From an uncultured Eubacteriales bacterium (GTDB taxonomy: Bacteria; Bacillota; Clostridia; Lachnospirales; Bianqueaceae): a DNA stretch of 64,000 nucleotides. Both the position numbers and the translations under genes were made by a program. This document shows, piece after piece, positions 50,099 to 59,602 of this stretch (the stretch's first letter is position 1; each line of letters starts with the position of its first letter). The notes beneath the pieces were generated by a model. The model was not told where the DNA came from and searched no databases. It was given only the letters and a program-made list of their open reading frames with translations. The stretch is taken from assembly GCA_900315265.1 (NCBI GenBank), contig OMYN01000007.1, forward strand, positions 1 to 64,000, written 5' to 3'.

Positions 50099-51754
50099 AT
50101 GAAATTTCATGATTGGAAAAAATATTGCGGCCGCCTGGGAGCGGTCATCTTGACGGCGTCCCTGCTTTTGTCCGCGACCGGCTGCTCCGCATCCGCCTCC
50201 GCGGCGGCGGGCTCGTCCGGTACGGAAGAATCGGATATAGAAGCGTCCGTTACAGAAGAATCGGGAAGCAAAGAGGGATCCAGCTCGGCTGACACCAAGT
50301 CGGAAAGCTCCTTGGCGGTCGAATCGTCTTCCGACGTGGATGAAAAGGACGCAGTAACCATAACACTGTCCGGCAGCAAGGCGTCCGTCAAAAACGCCTC
50401 CGTCGGCCAGGTCAGCATCGAGGACGGATTGGTTACTATCAAGGACGGGGGAGTTTATATACTGACCGGGTCCTTTACCGGACGCATCCGGATAAAAGCG
50501 GAGGAGACGGACACGGTACAGCTGATCCTGAAAAATGCGGATATTTCCAGTGACAGTGCAGCGGCTATTTTCGGGAAAAAGGCCAAAGAGATCATCCTGA
50601 CCCTGGAAGAGGGAACCGTCAACACCATCACCGGACAGGGCGAGGACGAAGACAACAGTAAGATCGACGCAGCAGTTTATGTCAAATGCGATCTGACCAT
50701 CAACGGGCAGGGTGATCTTACGGTCAACGGAGAGGATGATCTGCATGCCATCGTCAGCAAAGGCGATATCACCGTCGTCAGCGGAAACCTGACCCTTTCC
50801 TCGGGTGAAGACGGACTGAACGCAGGCAATGATATTACGGTTTCCGACGGGAACCTGACGATAGATGCCGGAGACGACGGGATCCATGCAGACGGTGCCT
50901 TGGTCATTGACGGAGGCACCATCGACATTACCAACTGCTATGAAGGTCTGGAAGGCCTGACGGTGACTGTAAACGACGGCACCATCACGCTGAATGCCTC
51001 GGACGACGGCGTCAACGCGACCGAAGGGAAAAACAGCAGCTCCACTGACGCGCAGCAAGGGGCCGGAGGAATGGATGAGGTTCAGGAAAACGCGGCCATT
51101 ATCATTAACGGAGGCAGTCTTACCGCAACGGTGGTAGGCGATGGGCTCGACAGCAACGGGAACCTTCAGATCAACGGCGGAAATGTCGTGATCATAGGTC
51201 CGGAAGGCCAGGGAGACGGAAGCCTGGACTACAACGGAACGGGAACCATTAGCGGAGGTACCATTCTGGCAGCAGGTTCCAGTGGGATGGCTCAGGGATT
51301 TACCTCCGATTCTACGCAGGCTTCTATCCTGGTCGTGCTGAGCGGGACCTATCAGGCAGGATCTCAGGTCGAAATAAAGGACAGCGACTCAAATACGCTG
51401 GCCAGTCAAACCATCGGTCTTTCCTATAACTGCATCGTGTTCAGCAGTCCGGATCTTACCGAAGGAGATACCTACACCGTCTACGTGGACGGGGAAGAGG
51501 CAGGATCCGGGGAGGCAGATTTGTCCTCTGACCAGGGCATGGGCGGTCAGATGGGCGGCCCTATGGGCGGTCAGCCGGGAGGTCAGAACGGATTCCCCGG
51601 AGGACAGAACGGCCAGTCCGGTTCGGGCACGCCGCCTCAGATGCCCGGGCAGGGATCGAATCAGGATCCCGGCCAGCAGTCAAGCGACGAGCAGTCAAGC
51701 GATGGCTCCGGCCAGGAGTCGAGTCAGAAGTCCAGCCAGAAGACGACTAACTGA
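50099..51754 (+). CDS. Beta-helix carbohydrate-binding-type lipoprotein (Cthe_2159-like)
   Basis: The protein is 551 aa. A signal peptide ends in SATGC with lipidated Cys29, followed by a Ser/Glu-rich linker to about residue 85. Residues 90-420 contain repeated short units such as DGLNAGNDITV, DDGIHADGALVIDGG and SDDGVNAT, a right-handed beta-helix pattern known from the Cthe_2159 family, which binds acidic plant polysaccharides and calcium. The C-terminal 80 residues are Gly/Gln/Pro/Ser-rich with GGQ repeats. It should sit outside the membrane as an anchored protein. It is 25 bases behind the DUF4956 gene and ends at a strong terminator. Confidence 0.8.
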   Translation: MKFHDWKKYCGRLGAVILTASLLLSATGCSASASAAAGSSGTEESDIEASVTEESGSKEGSSSADTKSESSLAVESSSDVDEKDAVTITLSGSKASVKNASVGQVSIEDGLVTIKDGGVYILTGSFTGRIRIKAEETDTVQLILKNADISSDSAAAIFGKKAKEIILTLEEGTVNTITGQGEDEDNSKIDAAVYVKCDLTINGQGDLTVNGEDDLHAIVSKGDITVVSGNLTLSSGEDGLNAGNDITVSDGNLTIDAGDDGIHADGALVIDGGTIDITNCYEGLEGLTVTVNDGTITLNASDDGVNATEGKNSSSTDAQQGAGGMDEVQENAAIIINGGSLTATVVGDGLDSNGNLQINGGNVVIIGPEGQGDGSLDYNGTGTISGGTILAAGSSGMAQGFTSDSTQASILVVLSGTYQAGSQVEIKDSDSNTLASQTIGLSYNCIVFSSPDLTEGDTYTVYVDGEEAGSGEADLSSDQGMGGQMGGPMGGQPGGQNGFPGGQNGQSGSGTPPQMPGQGSNQDPGQQSSDEQSSDGSGQESSQKSSQKTTN

Positions 51755-51779
51755 TATTCATAGATCATAAATATAAATA

Positions 51780-51818
51780 AACCCGGATCTTTATCCCGTA
51801 AAGGAAAAGGTCCGGGTT
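51780..51818. terminator. Bidirectional terminator between lipoprotein gene and araD
   Basis: AACCCGGA and TCCGGGTT pair across a 23-base loop that forms an inner hairpin, with T after it and A before it. Both converging genes end within 30 bases. Confidence 0.75.
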
Positions 51819-51828
51819 TTTAATGTCC

Positions 51829-52596
51829 TTATTTCTGCCCGTAATAGGCGTTTTTCCCGTGCTTTCGCAGGAAGTGTTTGTCCAATAGTTCCTGCTGCAT
51901 GGGATGCAGTAAGGGCTGTCCTTCTTTGGCAGGATCTGCAGAGGCAAAGACAGGGTCGGAGGCCTTGGCAGCGTCGCTTTGGTACTTCATGACTTTCAGC
52001 GACATGGCATGATAATTCATGAAAGCGACCTCTTCCAGGACGACCGAATTGACCACCGCTTCTTTGGGATCTTTGCCCCAGGTAAAAGGTCCGTGGCTGT
52101 AAACCAGCACTCCAGGTATCTGATCGGGATCCTTATCGGCAAAGGTTTCTACGATGACCTTGCCGGTTTCTTTTTCGTATTCCCCTTTGATCTCGGCCGG
52201 GGTCATAGGCCGCGTGCAGGGGATCTGTCCGTAGAAGTTGTCAGCGTGAGTGGTGCCCATGGCCATGATGCCCTGACCGGCCTGGGCAAAGCTGACCGCC
52301 CAGCGGGAGTGGGTGTGAACGATGCCGCCGATGTTGGGGAAAGCCTTATAGAGCTCCAGATGGGTGGCCGTATCGCTGGAGGGACGAAGGTCTCCTTCCA
52401 CGACCTTTCCGTCCAGGCTGACCACGACCATATTTTCCGGACATAACTTATCATAGTCTACGCCGGAAGGCTTGATAACGACCAGGCCGCTCTTGCGGTC
52501 GATGCCGGATACGTTGCCCCAGGTAAAGGTGACCAGCCCGTAGGCGGGCAGCATCATGTTGGCTTCGTAAACTTCTTTTCGTAATTGTTCAAGCAT
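51829..52596 (-). CDS. araD: L-ribulose-5-phosphate 4-epimerase
   Basis: The protein is 255 aa, in the class II aldolase fold. [10 protein letters not shown] and [10 protein letters not shown] bind the substrate phosphate, and [10 protein letters not shown] and a later YSHGPFTWG give zinc-ligand His residues. It converts L-ribulose 5-phosphate to D-xylulose 5-phosphate. It follows the FGGY kinase gene by 38 bases on the same strand, which completes the last two steps of L-arabinose use. No isomerase (araA) is in view. Confidence 0.93.
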   Translation of the reverse strand: MLEQLRKEVYEANMMLPAYGLVTFTWGNVSGIDRKSGLVVIKPSGVDYDKLCPENMVVVSLDGKVVEGDLRPSSDTATHLELYKAFPNIGGIVHTHSRWAVSFAQAGQGIMAMGTTHADNFYGQIPCTRPMTPAEIKGEYEKETGKVIVETFADKDPDQIPGVLVYSHGPFTWGKDPKEAVVNSVVLEEVAFMNYHAMSLKVMKYQSDAAKASDPVFASADPAKEGQPLLHPMQQELLDKHFLRKHGKNAYYGQK

Positions 52597-52634
52597 ATTG
52601 TTACCTCACACAGTCCCTGAAAAGAGCGGTCTTT

Positions 52635-54233
52635 TTATTCTTTTTCAGCTCGAAAGACTTCGGCAGCCGCTTTTTCTGCCGCCAGACCTTTTTGATATTC
52701 GTCCAAGTATCTGTCAAAACCATCCGCCTCTGCAGGATCCGGATCGGTCCTGGTCGTTTTAGCGTCCGCAAAAACGTCCTTTGCCAGGTATTCGGCCAGG
52801 CTGCTGAACCGGTCTTTCTGCAGGCGGTAGGAAGCCAGGAGAGCCATTCCCCAGGGGCCGCCCTCACCGGCGGTTTCCATGACCGCGGTCTGTACCCGCA
52901 AAGCGGAGGCTACCATCTGCTGGCCGACCAAAGGCTGTTTGAACAGGCCGCCGTGGCACATCAGGGTATCGACCTTGATCCCTTCGTTTTTGGAAAGTCG
53001 TTTCATACCGATGGCCAGAGTGCTGACGGCCGAGTACAAAAGGCTGCGGCAGAAGTTAGGAAGATCCAGGACGGCGTCGGGACGACGCATCATCAAGGGG
53101 CTGCCGCTTTCGATTCCAGTCACCGGCTCCCCTGCGTAATAATTGTAGGAAAGCAGACCGCCTCCGTCTTTTGCCCCGCTAAGGGCCTGCTGATAAAAGA
53201 GCTTGTACAGGTCTGCCTTGGACAGGGAAAGGCCTGCCTTTTCAGAAAATTCTCCAAACAGACGGATCCAGGCATCCAAATCGGAGGTACAGGTGTTGCA
53301 GTGGACCATGGCGGTCGGCTTACCGTCGGGGGTGGTGACCATATCCACCTCGGCATAAGGCCTGGACAGCGGTTTTTCCAGGACGATCATTGCAAAAATA
53401 CTGGTTCCGGCGGAAACATTGCCGGTACGGGGCAGAACGGAGTCGGTCGCACACATGCCGGTGCCTGCGTCCCCCTCGCAGGGGCACAAAAGAGAACCGG
53501 CCCTGAGGGTCCCGGTGGGATCCAGCAGCAGGGCCCCGTCCGGCGTCAGGCTCCCCGCGTCTTCCCCCGCATCCAGGATCTGAGGAAGGATATCCTCGAT
53601 CTGATAGGGAAGGCCTTCTTTATTTAATATGTCATTGAATTTAGCCGCCATAGTCCGATCGTACACATGGTGCCCGTCCACCGTTTCCGGGTCGATAGGG
53701 AACATGCCGGAAGCCTCGCCGCATCCGACGCACTGCCGGCCTGTCAGACGATAATGAAGGTAGCCGGCCAGGGTGGTCAGATGAGCGATGCGGCGGACGT
53801 GTTCTTCCTTATTTAATATGGCCTGATACAAATGGGCGATGCTCCACCGCTGGGGGATGGCAAAGGAAAACAATTCCGTCAGCTTTTCGGATGCCTCTTT
53901 AGTGTTGGTGTTGCGCCAGGTGCGAAAATCCGCCAGCTGCTCCATATTTTTATCAAAAGGAAGATAGCCGTGCATCATGGCTGAAATTCCGATGGCATCG
54001 ATCTTTGATAATGGCTGTCCGATTTTGGAACGATATTCGTCAGCTGTCTGCTGATATGCTTTTTGAACGCCTGCGATCGCATCTGAAAGAGCGTATGTCC
54101 AGTAGCCTTCTTTTGTCAGGGAATTTTCCCAATCGTAAGCACCCTGCGCGATGATGCGGTGATGCCGATCCGTCAGGACGGCCTTGATTCGGGTCGAGCC
54201 CAGCTCGATCCCCAAACAGGTATGTGTATTCAT
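52635..54233 (-). CDS. FGGY-family pentulose kinase, probable L-ribulokinase
   Basis: The protein is 532 aa from ATG 54233, with AGGAG 11 bases upstream; starts further up add no similarity. The FGGY fold shows GIELGSTRIKAVLTD at the N-terminus (ATP-binding), AMMHGYLPFD, TWRNTNT, and GNVSAGTSIFAMI in the second domain. Close FGGY relatives are xylulokinases, but the pair with araD points to L-ribulokinase. It is not the classical Enterobacteria AraB in length or start. The promoter overlaps a 19-base inverted repeat. Confidence 0.82.
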   Translation of the reverse strand: MNTHTCLGIELGSTRIKAVLTDRHHRIIAQGAYDWENSLTKEGYWTYALSDAIAGVQKAYQQTADEYRSKIGQPLSKIDAIGISAMMHGYLPFDKNMEQLADFRTWRNTNTKEASEKLTELFSFAIPQRWSIAHLYQAILNKEEHVRRIAHLTTLAGYLHYRLTGRQCVGCGEASGMFPIDPETVDGHHVYDRTMAAKFNDILNKEGLPYQIEDILPQILDAGEDAGSLTPDGALLLDPTGTLRAGSLLCPCEGDAGTGMCATDSVLPRTGNVSAGTSIFAMIVLEKPLSRPYAEVDMVTTPDGKPTAMVHCNTCTSDLDAWIRLFGEFSEKAGLSLSKADLYKLFYQQALSGAKDGGGLLSYNYYAGEPVTGIESGSPLMMRRPDAVLDLPNFCRSLLYSAVSTLAIGMKRLSKNEGIKVDTLMCHGGLFKQPLVGQQMVASALRVQTAVMETAGEGGPWGMALLASYRLQKDRFSSLAEYLAKDVFADAKTTRTDPDPAEADGFDRYLDEYQKGLAAEKAAAEVFRAEKE

Positions 54234-54266
54234 TCTATTCTTATCTCCTACTGTATTTTCTGTTGA

Positions 54267-54310
54267 TTGACAAGGAAAGATCCATTCTTTACAATTATTC
54301 ATTATAATTG
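54267..54310. promoter_or_regulatory. Overlapping divergent promoters with palindrome (kinase/Nudix)
   Basis: For the Nudix gene, TTGACA (54267-54272) and TACAAT (54290-54295) are 17 bases apart. For the kinase gene on the minus strand a TATAAT lies in CAATTAT-AATGA-ATAATTG, an inverted repeat with 7-base arms (54292-54310); its -35 region is weak. One protein bound to the repeat would cover both starts. Confidence 0.55.
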
Positions 54311-54364
54311 TCTTTTGTTTTGAAAAAAAGGGTCATATTCAATGAAATGGTAAAGGAGGGCTCC

Positions 54365-54820
54365 TTGTATCAATCTTTACAAGCACATTCTCTACCCAAC
54401 CGTGCAGGCATCATTTTGGTATCTAAAGGGAAAGTTCTACTGATCCGCAGACAAAAAACGGGGAAGGAATATTGGACGATTCCGGGAGGTAAAATCGAAG
54501 AAGGGGAATCTTGTTTTTCTGCTGCCTGCCGTGAGATATTCGAAGAATTGGCGATATCACAGGAAAATATCCATTTTATAGATTCCTTTGATATCGTTAA
54601 TATGGGGCGGAAAGAAACCTACTTTATAGGAGAAATAGCTTATCCAATAGAAGTTTGCATTCATGGAGAAGAACTTATAAGAAGCAACAGTGATAACATA
54701 TATACTCCTGAATGGATCGATATAGCAATCATCAAGAGCATTAAACTTTACCCTTTGGAAGTCAAAGAAAAAATAAGATGTATTAGAGATTCCGAAAAAC
54801 TCTTATATAATGTACAATAA
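54365..54820 (+). CDS. Nudix hydrolase
   Basis: The protein is 151 aa from TTG 54365, only 4 bases behind AAAGGAGGG; ATG 54347 is an alternative with a weaker site. The Nudix box is GGKIEEGESCFSAACREIFEELAI in two parts (G.....E.......RE..EE), so the metal-binding residues are intact; the last Gly of the consensus is Leu or Ala. Family members cleave nucleoside diphosphate-linked compounds; substrate unknown. Composition is clearly more AT-rich than the neighbours. There is no C-terminal winged helix, so it is not an NrtR-type arabinose regulator. Confidence 0.88.
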   Translation: MYQSLQAHSLPNRAGIILVSKGKVLLIRRQKTGKEYWTIPGGKIEEGESCFSAACREIFEELAISQENIHFIDSFDIVNMGRKETYFIGEIAYPIEVCIHGEELIRSNSDNIYTPEWIDIAIIKSIKLYPLEVKEKIRCIRDSEKLLYNVQ

Positions 54821-54957
54821 TTAGGGCTGCATGATTTTTAACAGATGACTAACGCGCGTGATGAGCGTCTGAGTCTTCAAGAATATTACTTGTGGCTTGA
54901 ACTTGTATATTTAAAGTATAGCATTAAATATTCTGGTAACACGCAAAGGGGAAACAC

Positions 54958-56214
54958 ATGAAAACCTTATATTTCGACTGTCAGATGGGGGCGGCCGGTG
55001 ATATGCTGACGGCGGCTCTTCTGGATCTTCTGCCCGCTGATCAGCAGCAGATGATGATCGACCGGCTCAATCATATCGGGATCGATCAGGTGGAGTGGAA
55101 GGTCGAAAACAGTATTAAATGCGGCATCAGCGGCAAGCATGCGGATGTTCTTGTCGGGGGTGTCTTGGAAGCGGACCTTCTGGAAGAGGCTTCCCATCAC
55201 CACCATCACGACCACCATGATGAAAACGTCCACGATCATGATCTTGACCACGACCATGCGCACGGTCACCATCATTACGGGATGGACGACATCACAGCCA
55301 TTGTCGAAAAACTCGATGCCTCGGACCAGGTCAAAGAAAGGGTCCTTAGGGTGTATAAACGGATCGCGGAGGCGGAAAGTTATGTTCACCAGACCCCGGT
55401 CGACCAGATCCATTTTCATGAGGTCGGGTCTAAGGACGCGGTGGCGGACGTGACGGCCGTCTGCCTGCTGATGGAAGCGATCGGGCCGGATCAGGTCATC
55501 GTATCGCCCATTCATGTGGGGAGCGGCCACGTACATTGCGCGCACGGGATCCTGCCCGTTCCGGCTCCGGCGACTGCTTATATCCTGAAGGGTGTCCCCA
55601 TTTACGGGGGTCAGATCCAGGGGGAGCTGTGCACGCCTACCGGGGCGGCTCTTTTGACGGAGTTTGCGGACAAGTTCGGGCCCATGCCGGTCATGAAGGT
55701 AGAGGCTATCGGCTACGGATGCGGAAATAAGGATTTCGAGCAGGCCAATGTCGTCAGGGCTATGCTGGGACAGACGGAGGATGACACCGGAGTCGTTCCG
55801 GAACTGTCTTTGAATGTGGACGATATGACGGCGGAAGAGATCGGTTTTGCGGTGGAACAGCTTTTTAAGGCAGGCGCTTATGAGGTGTATACGGTGCCGA
55901 TCATGATGAAGAAATCCCGCCCGGGCACCCTGATCCGCATTATCTGCAGTGAAGAAAACAAGTTGGATATGGTGCGGTGCGCCTACAAATATACGACTAC
56001 CATCGGCATCAGGGAAACTACAACTCACCGCTATACGCTGGAGCGTAAAGAAGAGACAGTGGAAACCTCTATGGGTCCGGTCCGCCGCAAGACGTCAAAA
56101 GGCTACGGGACCGAAGTCAGCAAGTGGGAATACGATGACGTAGCCAAGCTGGCAGACGCTAGGAAAGAGAGCATCCGCCGGATCCGCCGGCAGCTTGACC
56201 GGGAACAGGGCTGA
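54958..56214 (+). CDS. larC: Nickel pincer cofactor biosynthesis protein LarC
   Basis: The protein is 418 aa. It begins with LYFDCQMGAAGDMLTAAL, typical of LarC. A His/Asp-rich tract lies at residues 80-106, likely to hold nickel. Then come IHFHEVGSKDAVADV and GELCTPTGAALL, and the C-terminal domain has MKKSRPGTLI. LarC inserts nickel into the pyridinium-dithiodicarboxylate mononucleotide made by LarB and LarE, using CTP. In Lactobacillus the gene is split and joined by frameshifting; here it is one frame. Neither larA, larB nor larE is nearby. A small membrane protein overlaps in operon order. Confidence 0.92.
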   Translation: MKTLYFDCQMGAAGDMLTAALLDLLPADQQQMMIDRLNHIGIDQVEWKVENSIKCGISGKHADVLVGGVLEADLLEEASHHHHHDHHDENVHDHDLDHDHAHGHHHYGMDDITAIVEKLDASDQVKERVLRVYKRIAEAESYVHQTPVDQIHFHEVGSKDAVADVTAVCLLMEAIGPDQVIVSPIHVGSGHVHCAHGILPVPAPATAYILKGVPIYGGQIQGELCTPTGAALLTEFADKFGPMPVMKVEAIGYGCGNKDFEQANVVRAMLGQTEDDTGVVPELSLNVDDMTAEEIGFAVEQLFKAGAYEVYTVPIMMKKSRPGTLIRIICSEENKLDMVRCAYKYTTTIGIRETTTHRYTLERKEETVETSMGPVRRKTSKGYGTEVSKWEYDDVAKLADARKESIRRIRRQLDREQG

Positions 56215-56224
56215 GGAGGCAGGC

Positions 56225-56794
56225 ATGGAAGAGGAAAAGGAAACGAAAGAGAAGAAAAAGAGAAAGGGCCGCCGGGCCTTCTTGGAAGACTTCGAAAAGC
56301 AGACGGATGGTACGTATAAATATATAGGGGTCGTTTGGAAAACGGAAATGGGTCAGGAGGACTTTATAAAACGCATGAAGGTCCTGCTGGTCCTTGGGAT
56401 CCTGTGCCTGGTCATCCCTCTGGCCGGAGGGTTTGTTCCGGCGGAGGGGCTTTTGAATACCTTTTATGTGATCTTACCGTATACGGCTGTTCTGGTGGCA
56501 GGGATCACCATCCTGTGGGGACAGGCATCCTGGTATTATCACGGGGCCCAGCTCAGGGACTATGTTTATGAAAAAACCGTAAAAGCCCTGCCGGGCCGTC
56601 TGATGGCCGGGGTGATCTGCGGGTCGATTGCTTGTCTGGGAACGACAGTTCATATCGTAGTGCAGGCTGTAGTACACAGGCCCTTCGGAAAAATCATCTG
56701 GTCTGTTGTTTTTTTGACTTTGATGATCGGCTACACTGCAATTTGTTTATATATGCGGAAAAAAGTTTCCGAGATCCGCTATAAAAAAGCATAA
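56225..56794 (+). CDS. Hypothetical four-helix membrane protein
   Basis: The protein is 189 aa from ATG 56225 behind GAGGAGG. The first 30 residues are strongly charged (Glu/Lys/Arg). Four hydrophobic segments follow at about 55-72, 82-102, 123-145 and 152-174. The pattern GVVWKTEMGQEDFIKR is in the soluble part. I recognise no family. It starts ten bases after the larC stop and is probably translated with it, but a role in nickel handling would be a guess. Confidence 0.7.
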   Translation: MEEEKETKEKKKRKGRRAFLEDFEKQTDGTYKYIGVVWKTEMGQEDFIKRMKVLLVLGILCLVIPLAGGFVPAEGLLNTFYVILPYTAVLVAGITILWGQASWYYHGAQLRDYVYEKTVKALPGRLMAGVICGSIACLGTTVHIVVQAVVHRPFGKIIWSVVFLTLMIGYTAICLYMRKKVSEIRYKKA

Positions 56795-56835
56795 AGAATA
56801 AGAGAAATTGTATATCCTATAGTAACGTTTGTATC

Positions 56836-56863
56836 TTGACAACGGACACCTCATTATTATAAT
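56836..56863 (+). promoter_or_regulatory. Promoter of the second importer operon
   Basis: Perfect TTGACA and TATAAT with a 16-base spacer, 136 bases ahead of the binding-protein start. The leader holds a small hairpin (CCTGTT/AACAGG, about 56947-56972). Confidence 0.8.
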
Positions 56864-56998
56864 ATCATTAAATGCATCAACGGAAAGTTGTGCTGCGCGC
56901 TGTTTTGTTGAAAAAGCGCATCAGAGAGAGAAAAAGCACATCCTCCTGTTGATTGCAACAACCTTTAACAGGTAATGATTCAAGGAGGAAACCACATC

Positions 56999-59362
56999 AT
57001 GAATAAGGCAAAACGTTTTCTTGCATTATTCCTGAGTCTGGCTCTCGTCGCAGGTATGCTGGCCGGCTGCTCTTCCAAGAGCAGTGAATCCAGCAGTGCT
57101 GGTACCGAATCCTCTGCAGCTGCGGAATCTTCCGCTGCAGAAGAGTCCAGCAAGACCGAAGCGTCAGAAGCTTCCGAAGCTTCCGAAGAGAGCACAGCCG
57201 CTCAGCCCAGCAGCGCTGCCGATACCATCGTTGCAACCACCGATCAGGGCCTGGAAGCAAAATTCTCTCCCTTCTTTGCTTCTTCAGTCGCTGATAACAA
57301 TATCGTAGGAATGACCCAGCTGGGCCTTATGGGAACCGACCGCGTAGGCGATCCGGTCCTGAAAGGCATCGAAGGCGAGACTCGTTCCTACAACGGGACC
57401 GATTACACCTATTACGGTCCCGCCGATATCGAGCAGGTTCAGAATGATGACGGAAGCGTTGATTACAACATCACTCTTCGTGACGACCTTGTATTCTCCG
57501 ACGGAGAGCCCGTCACCATCGATGACGTCATCTTCAGTATGTATGTTCTGTCCGATCCTACCTATGATGGATCTTCTACTCTGTACAGCCAGCCCATCGA
57601 AGGCATGGAAGAATACCGTCAGGGCATGACCACTCTGTCTGCTGCTATCGGCGAAGCAGGACGCGACAATACCGACTTCTCCAACTGGACCGAAGATCAG
57701 CAGAAAGCCTTTTGGGCAGCTGTTGATGACGGTGGTACCAAGTTCGCTCAGGAAATCGTTGATTACTGCGTTCAGGCCGGTTATGCAAAAGACAGCAATG
57801 ACGTTGCTACCGCTGCTTCCGCCTGGGGCTACGACGGCCTTGCTGCTGATGCAACGGCTACCGATTTCTTTGAAGCGATCATGGAAAATTACGGCTGGAA
57901 CTTCTCTCAGGCAGAAGCCGAAACCGCAGGCACCGCTCTTTCCGACCTGATCCCCGCAGATGTATACGCATACTCTACTCAGGGTGTTAAGATCGGCGAA
58001 GGCGCTGATTATATTTCCGGTATCAAAAAGACCGGCGATTACACCATGACCGTTACTACCACCGAAGTTTCCGCTCCTATGATCTATCAGCTGGGAATTT
58101 CCATCGCTCCTCTTCACTATTACGGTGATGCGAGCCAGTATGATTATGATGCTCATCAGTTCGGCTTCCCCAAAGGCGACCTGTCTTCCGTACGTGCGAA
58201 GACTTCTTCTCCTCTTGGCGCCGGTCCTTATGTATTCAACAACTACAGCAATCGTGTCGTATACATGGACGCAAACCCCAAATATTATAAAGGCGAACCC
58301 AAGACCGCCCATCTGAACTTCATCGAGACGGCTGAAGACGATAAGACCAGTTCGATCCAGGCAGGAACGGCCGATATCGCGGATCCTTCCTTCAGTATCG
58401 ATGTTGATAAGATGATCGCTGAGTACAACTCCAACGGTACCGATACCGGTGACGTCATCACCACCAAACTGTATGACTACCTTGGCTACGGTTACATCGG
58501 AATCAGCGCAGACCGTGTTGACGTCGGCGGAGATCCTTCTTCCGATGCTTCAAAGAATCTGCGTAAGGCATTCGCTACGATCTTCTCCGTATACCGCGAC
58601 GAGTCCATCGACTCTTACTACGGGGATACCGCTTCGATCATCAACTACCCGATCAGCAGCACTTCCTGGGCTGCTCCTCAGGTTACCGACGACGGTTATC
58701 AGGTGGCTTACTCCGTTGATGTGAACGGTCAGCCTATCTACACCGAAGGAATGAAAGCAGAAGATAAATATGCAGCAGCCCTTCAGGCAGCGCTTGGATT
58801 CTTCGAGGCTGCCGGCTATACTGTTGAAGACGGAAAAGTAACGGCTGCTCCGGAAGGTGCTTCCCTGTCCTATCAGATCGATATCGGCGGTTCCGGTACT
58901 GGTGATCATCCTGACTTCCTGCTTCTGAAGAACGCTTCCGAGGCTTTGAAGACGATCGGTATCACTCTTCAGGTAAATGACCTGGCTAATGCAAGTGATC
59001 TGTTCGCTGCTTATCAAACCGATGCTATCGATATGTGGGTAGCCGCTTGGGGCGCAGGCATCGATCCTGATATGTATCAGCTGTATCACAGTCAGGGCTC
59101 GACCAACTATTATAAGATCAACGATCCGGATCTGGATGAGCTGATCGTAGCCGGCCGTCAGTCTCTTGATCATGAGTACAGAAAAGGCCTTTACACGGCA
59201 GCCATGAATATCATTCTGGACTGGGGTGTTGAGGTTCCTGTATATCAGCGTTCTGAGTGCTATATTTTCTCTACGCAGCGTATCAATATCGATTCTCTGA
59301 CTCCTGACATGACTCCTTACTGGAGCTGGATGACTGAAGTCGAAAAAATCGAACTTAACTGA
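56999..59362 (+). CDS. Large family-5 solute-binding lipoprotein with extra domain
   Basis: The protein is 787 aa from ATG 56999 behind AAGGAGG. The lipobox LAGC gives Cys24, followed by a Ser/Glu/Ala linker to about residue 72. The family-5 pattern is seen in [20 protein letters not shown], in parts, and the C-terminal [17 protein letters not shown]. Between about 205 and 335 there is an extra helical, acidic part ([36 protein letters not shown]) that shorter family members lack. It binds peptides or other oligomers outside the cell for the permeases that follow. A terminator and a long inverted repeat separate it from them. Confidence 0.9.
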   Translation: MNKAKRFLALFLSLALVAGMLAGCSSKSSESSSAGTESSAAAESSAAEESSKTEASEASEASEESTAAQPSSAADTIVATTDQGLEAKFSPFFASSVADNNIVGMTQLGLMGTDRVGDPVLKGIEGETRSYNGTDYTYYGPADIEQVQNDDGSVDYNITLRDDLVFSDGEPVTIDDVIFSMYVLSDPTYDGSSTLYSQPIEGMEEYRQGMTTLSAAIGEAGRDNTDFSNWTEDQQKAFWAAVDDGGTKFAQEIVDYCVQAGYAKDSNDVATAASAWGYDGLAADATATDFFEAIMENYGWNFSQAEAETAGTALSDLIPADVYAYSTQGVKIGEGADYISGIKKTGDYTMTVTTTEVSAPMIYQLGISIAPLHYYGDASQYDYDAHQFGFPKGDLSSVRAKTSSPLGAGPYVFNNYSNRVVYMDANPKYYKGEPKTAHLNFIETAEDDKTSSIQAGTADIADPSFSIDVDKMIAEYNSNGTDTGDVITTKLYDYLGYGYIGISADRVDVGGDPSSDASKNLRKAFATIFSVYRDESIDSYYGDTASIINYPISSTSWAAPQVTDDGYQVAYSVDVNGQPIYTEGMKAEDKYAAALQAALGFFEAAGYTVEDGKVTAAPEGASLSYQIDIGGSGTGDHPDFLLLKNASEALKTIGITLQVNDLANASDLFAAYQTDAIDMWVAAWGAGIDPDMYQLYHSQGSTNYYKINDPDLDELIVAGRQSLDHEYRKGLYTAAMNIILDWGVEVPVYQRSECYIFSTQRINIDSLTPDMTPYWSWMTEVEKIELN

Positions 59363-59388
59363 TCCGTTCTTAAAACTGACTACGAAGG

Positions 59389-59428
59389 CGAGCCGCCCCT
59401 TCCCAAAGAAGCGGCTCGTCTTTCTTTC
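59389..59428 (+). terminator. Intercistronic terminator after the second binding-protein gene
   Basis: CGAGCCGC and GCGGCTCG pair around a 14-base loop and TCTTTCTTTC follows. As in the first importer operon it would reduce read-through to the permeases. Confidence 0.75.
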
Positions 59429-59441
59429 ATTCATATGGTAT

Positions 59442-59510
59442 GGAATTTTTCTTTATACATAAACTCTGGGGCTCTTTAGCCTCAAAGTTTATGTATGAAG
59501 AAAAATTTCC
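59442..59510. repeat. Long imperfect inverted repeat ahead of the second permease genes
   Basis: Arms of about 32 bases (GGAATTTTTCTTTATACATAA... and its near complement ending AAGAAAAATTTCC) are separated by only four bases, with one bulge and three mismatches. It lies after the terminator and before the permease gene at 59603, which has no obvious other promoter. Possible roles are an mRNA 5'-stabilising stem, a processing site or a remnant of a small mobile repeat. Confidence 0.75.
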
Positions 59511-59602
59511 GCGGTATAAGCTGTTAAAGGTCATCCGGTGAAACGGAGAACCGGATAGACAGCAGTCCGTGTCTCTTCATAAAAATCCAAAGGAGCAGAG
59601 CA

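Noticed and set aside
54365-54820. Nudix gene as an NrtR-type arabinose regulator
   Set aside because: It lacks the C-terminal winged helix and keeps a full hydrolase box.
55190-55280. His codon-rich tract as an artificial tag or repeat expansion
   Set aside because: It lies inside larC, where natural His-rich stretches are known.
57060-57220. Ser/Glu/Ala-rich stretch as a DNA repeat
   Set aside because: It is the ordinary low-complexity linker behind a lipoprotein signal.
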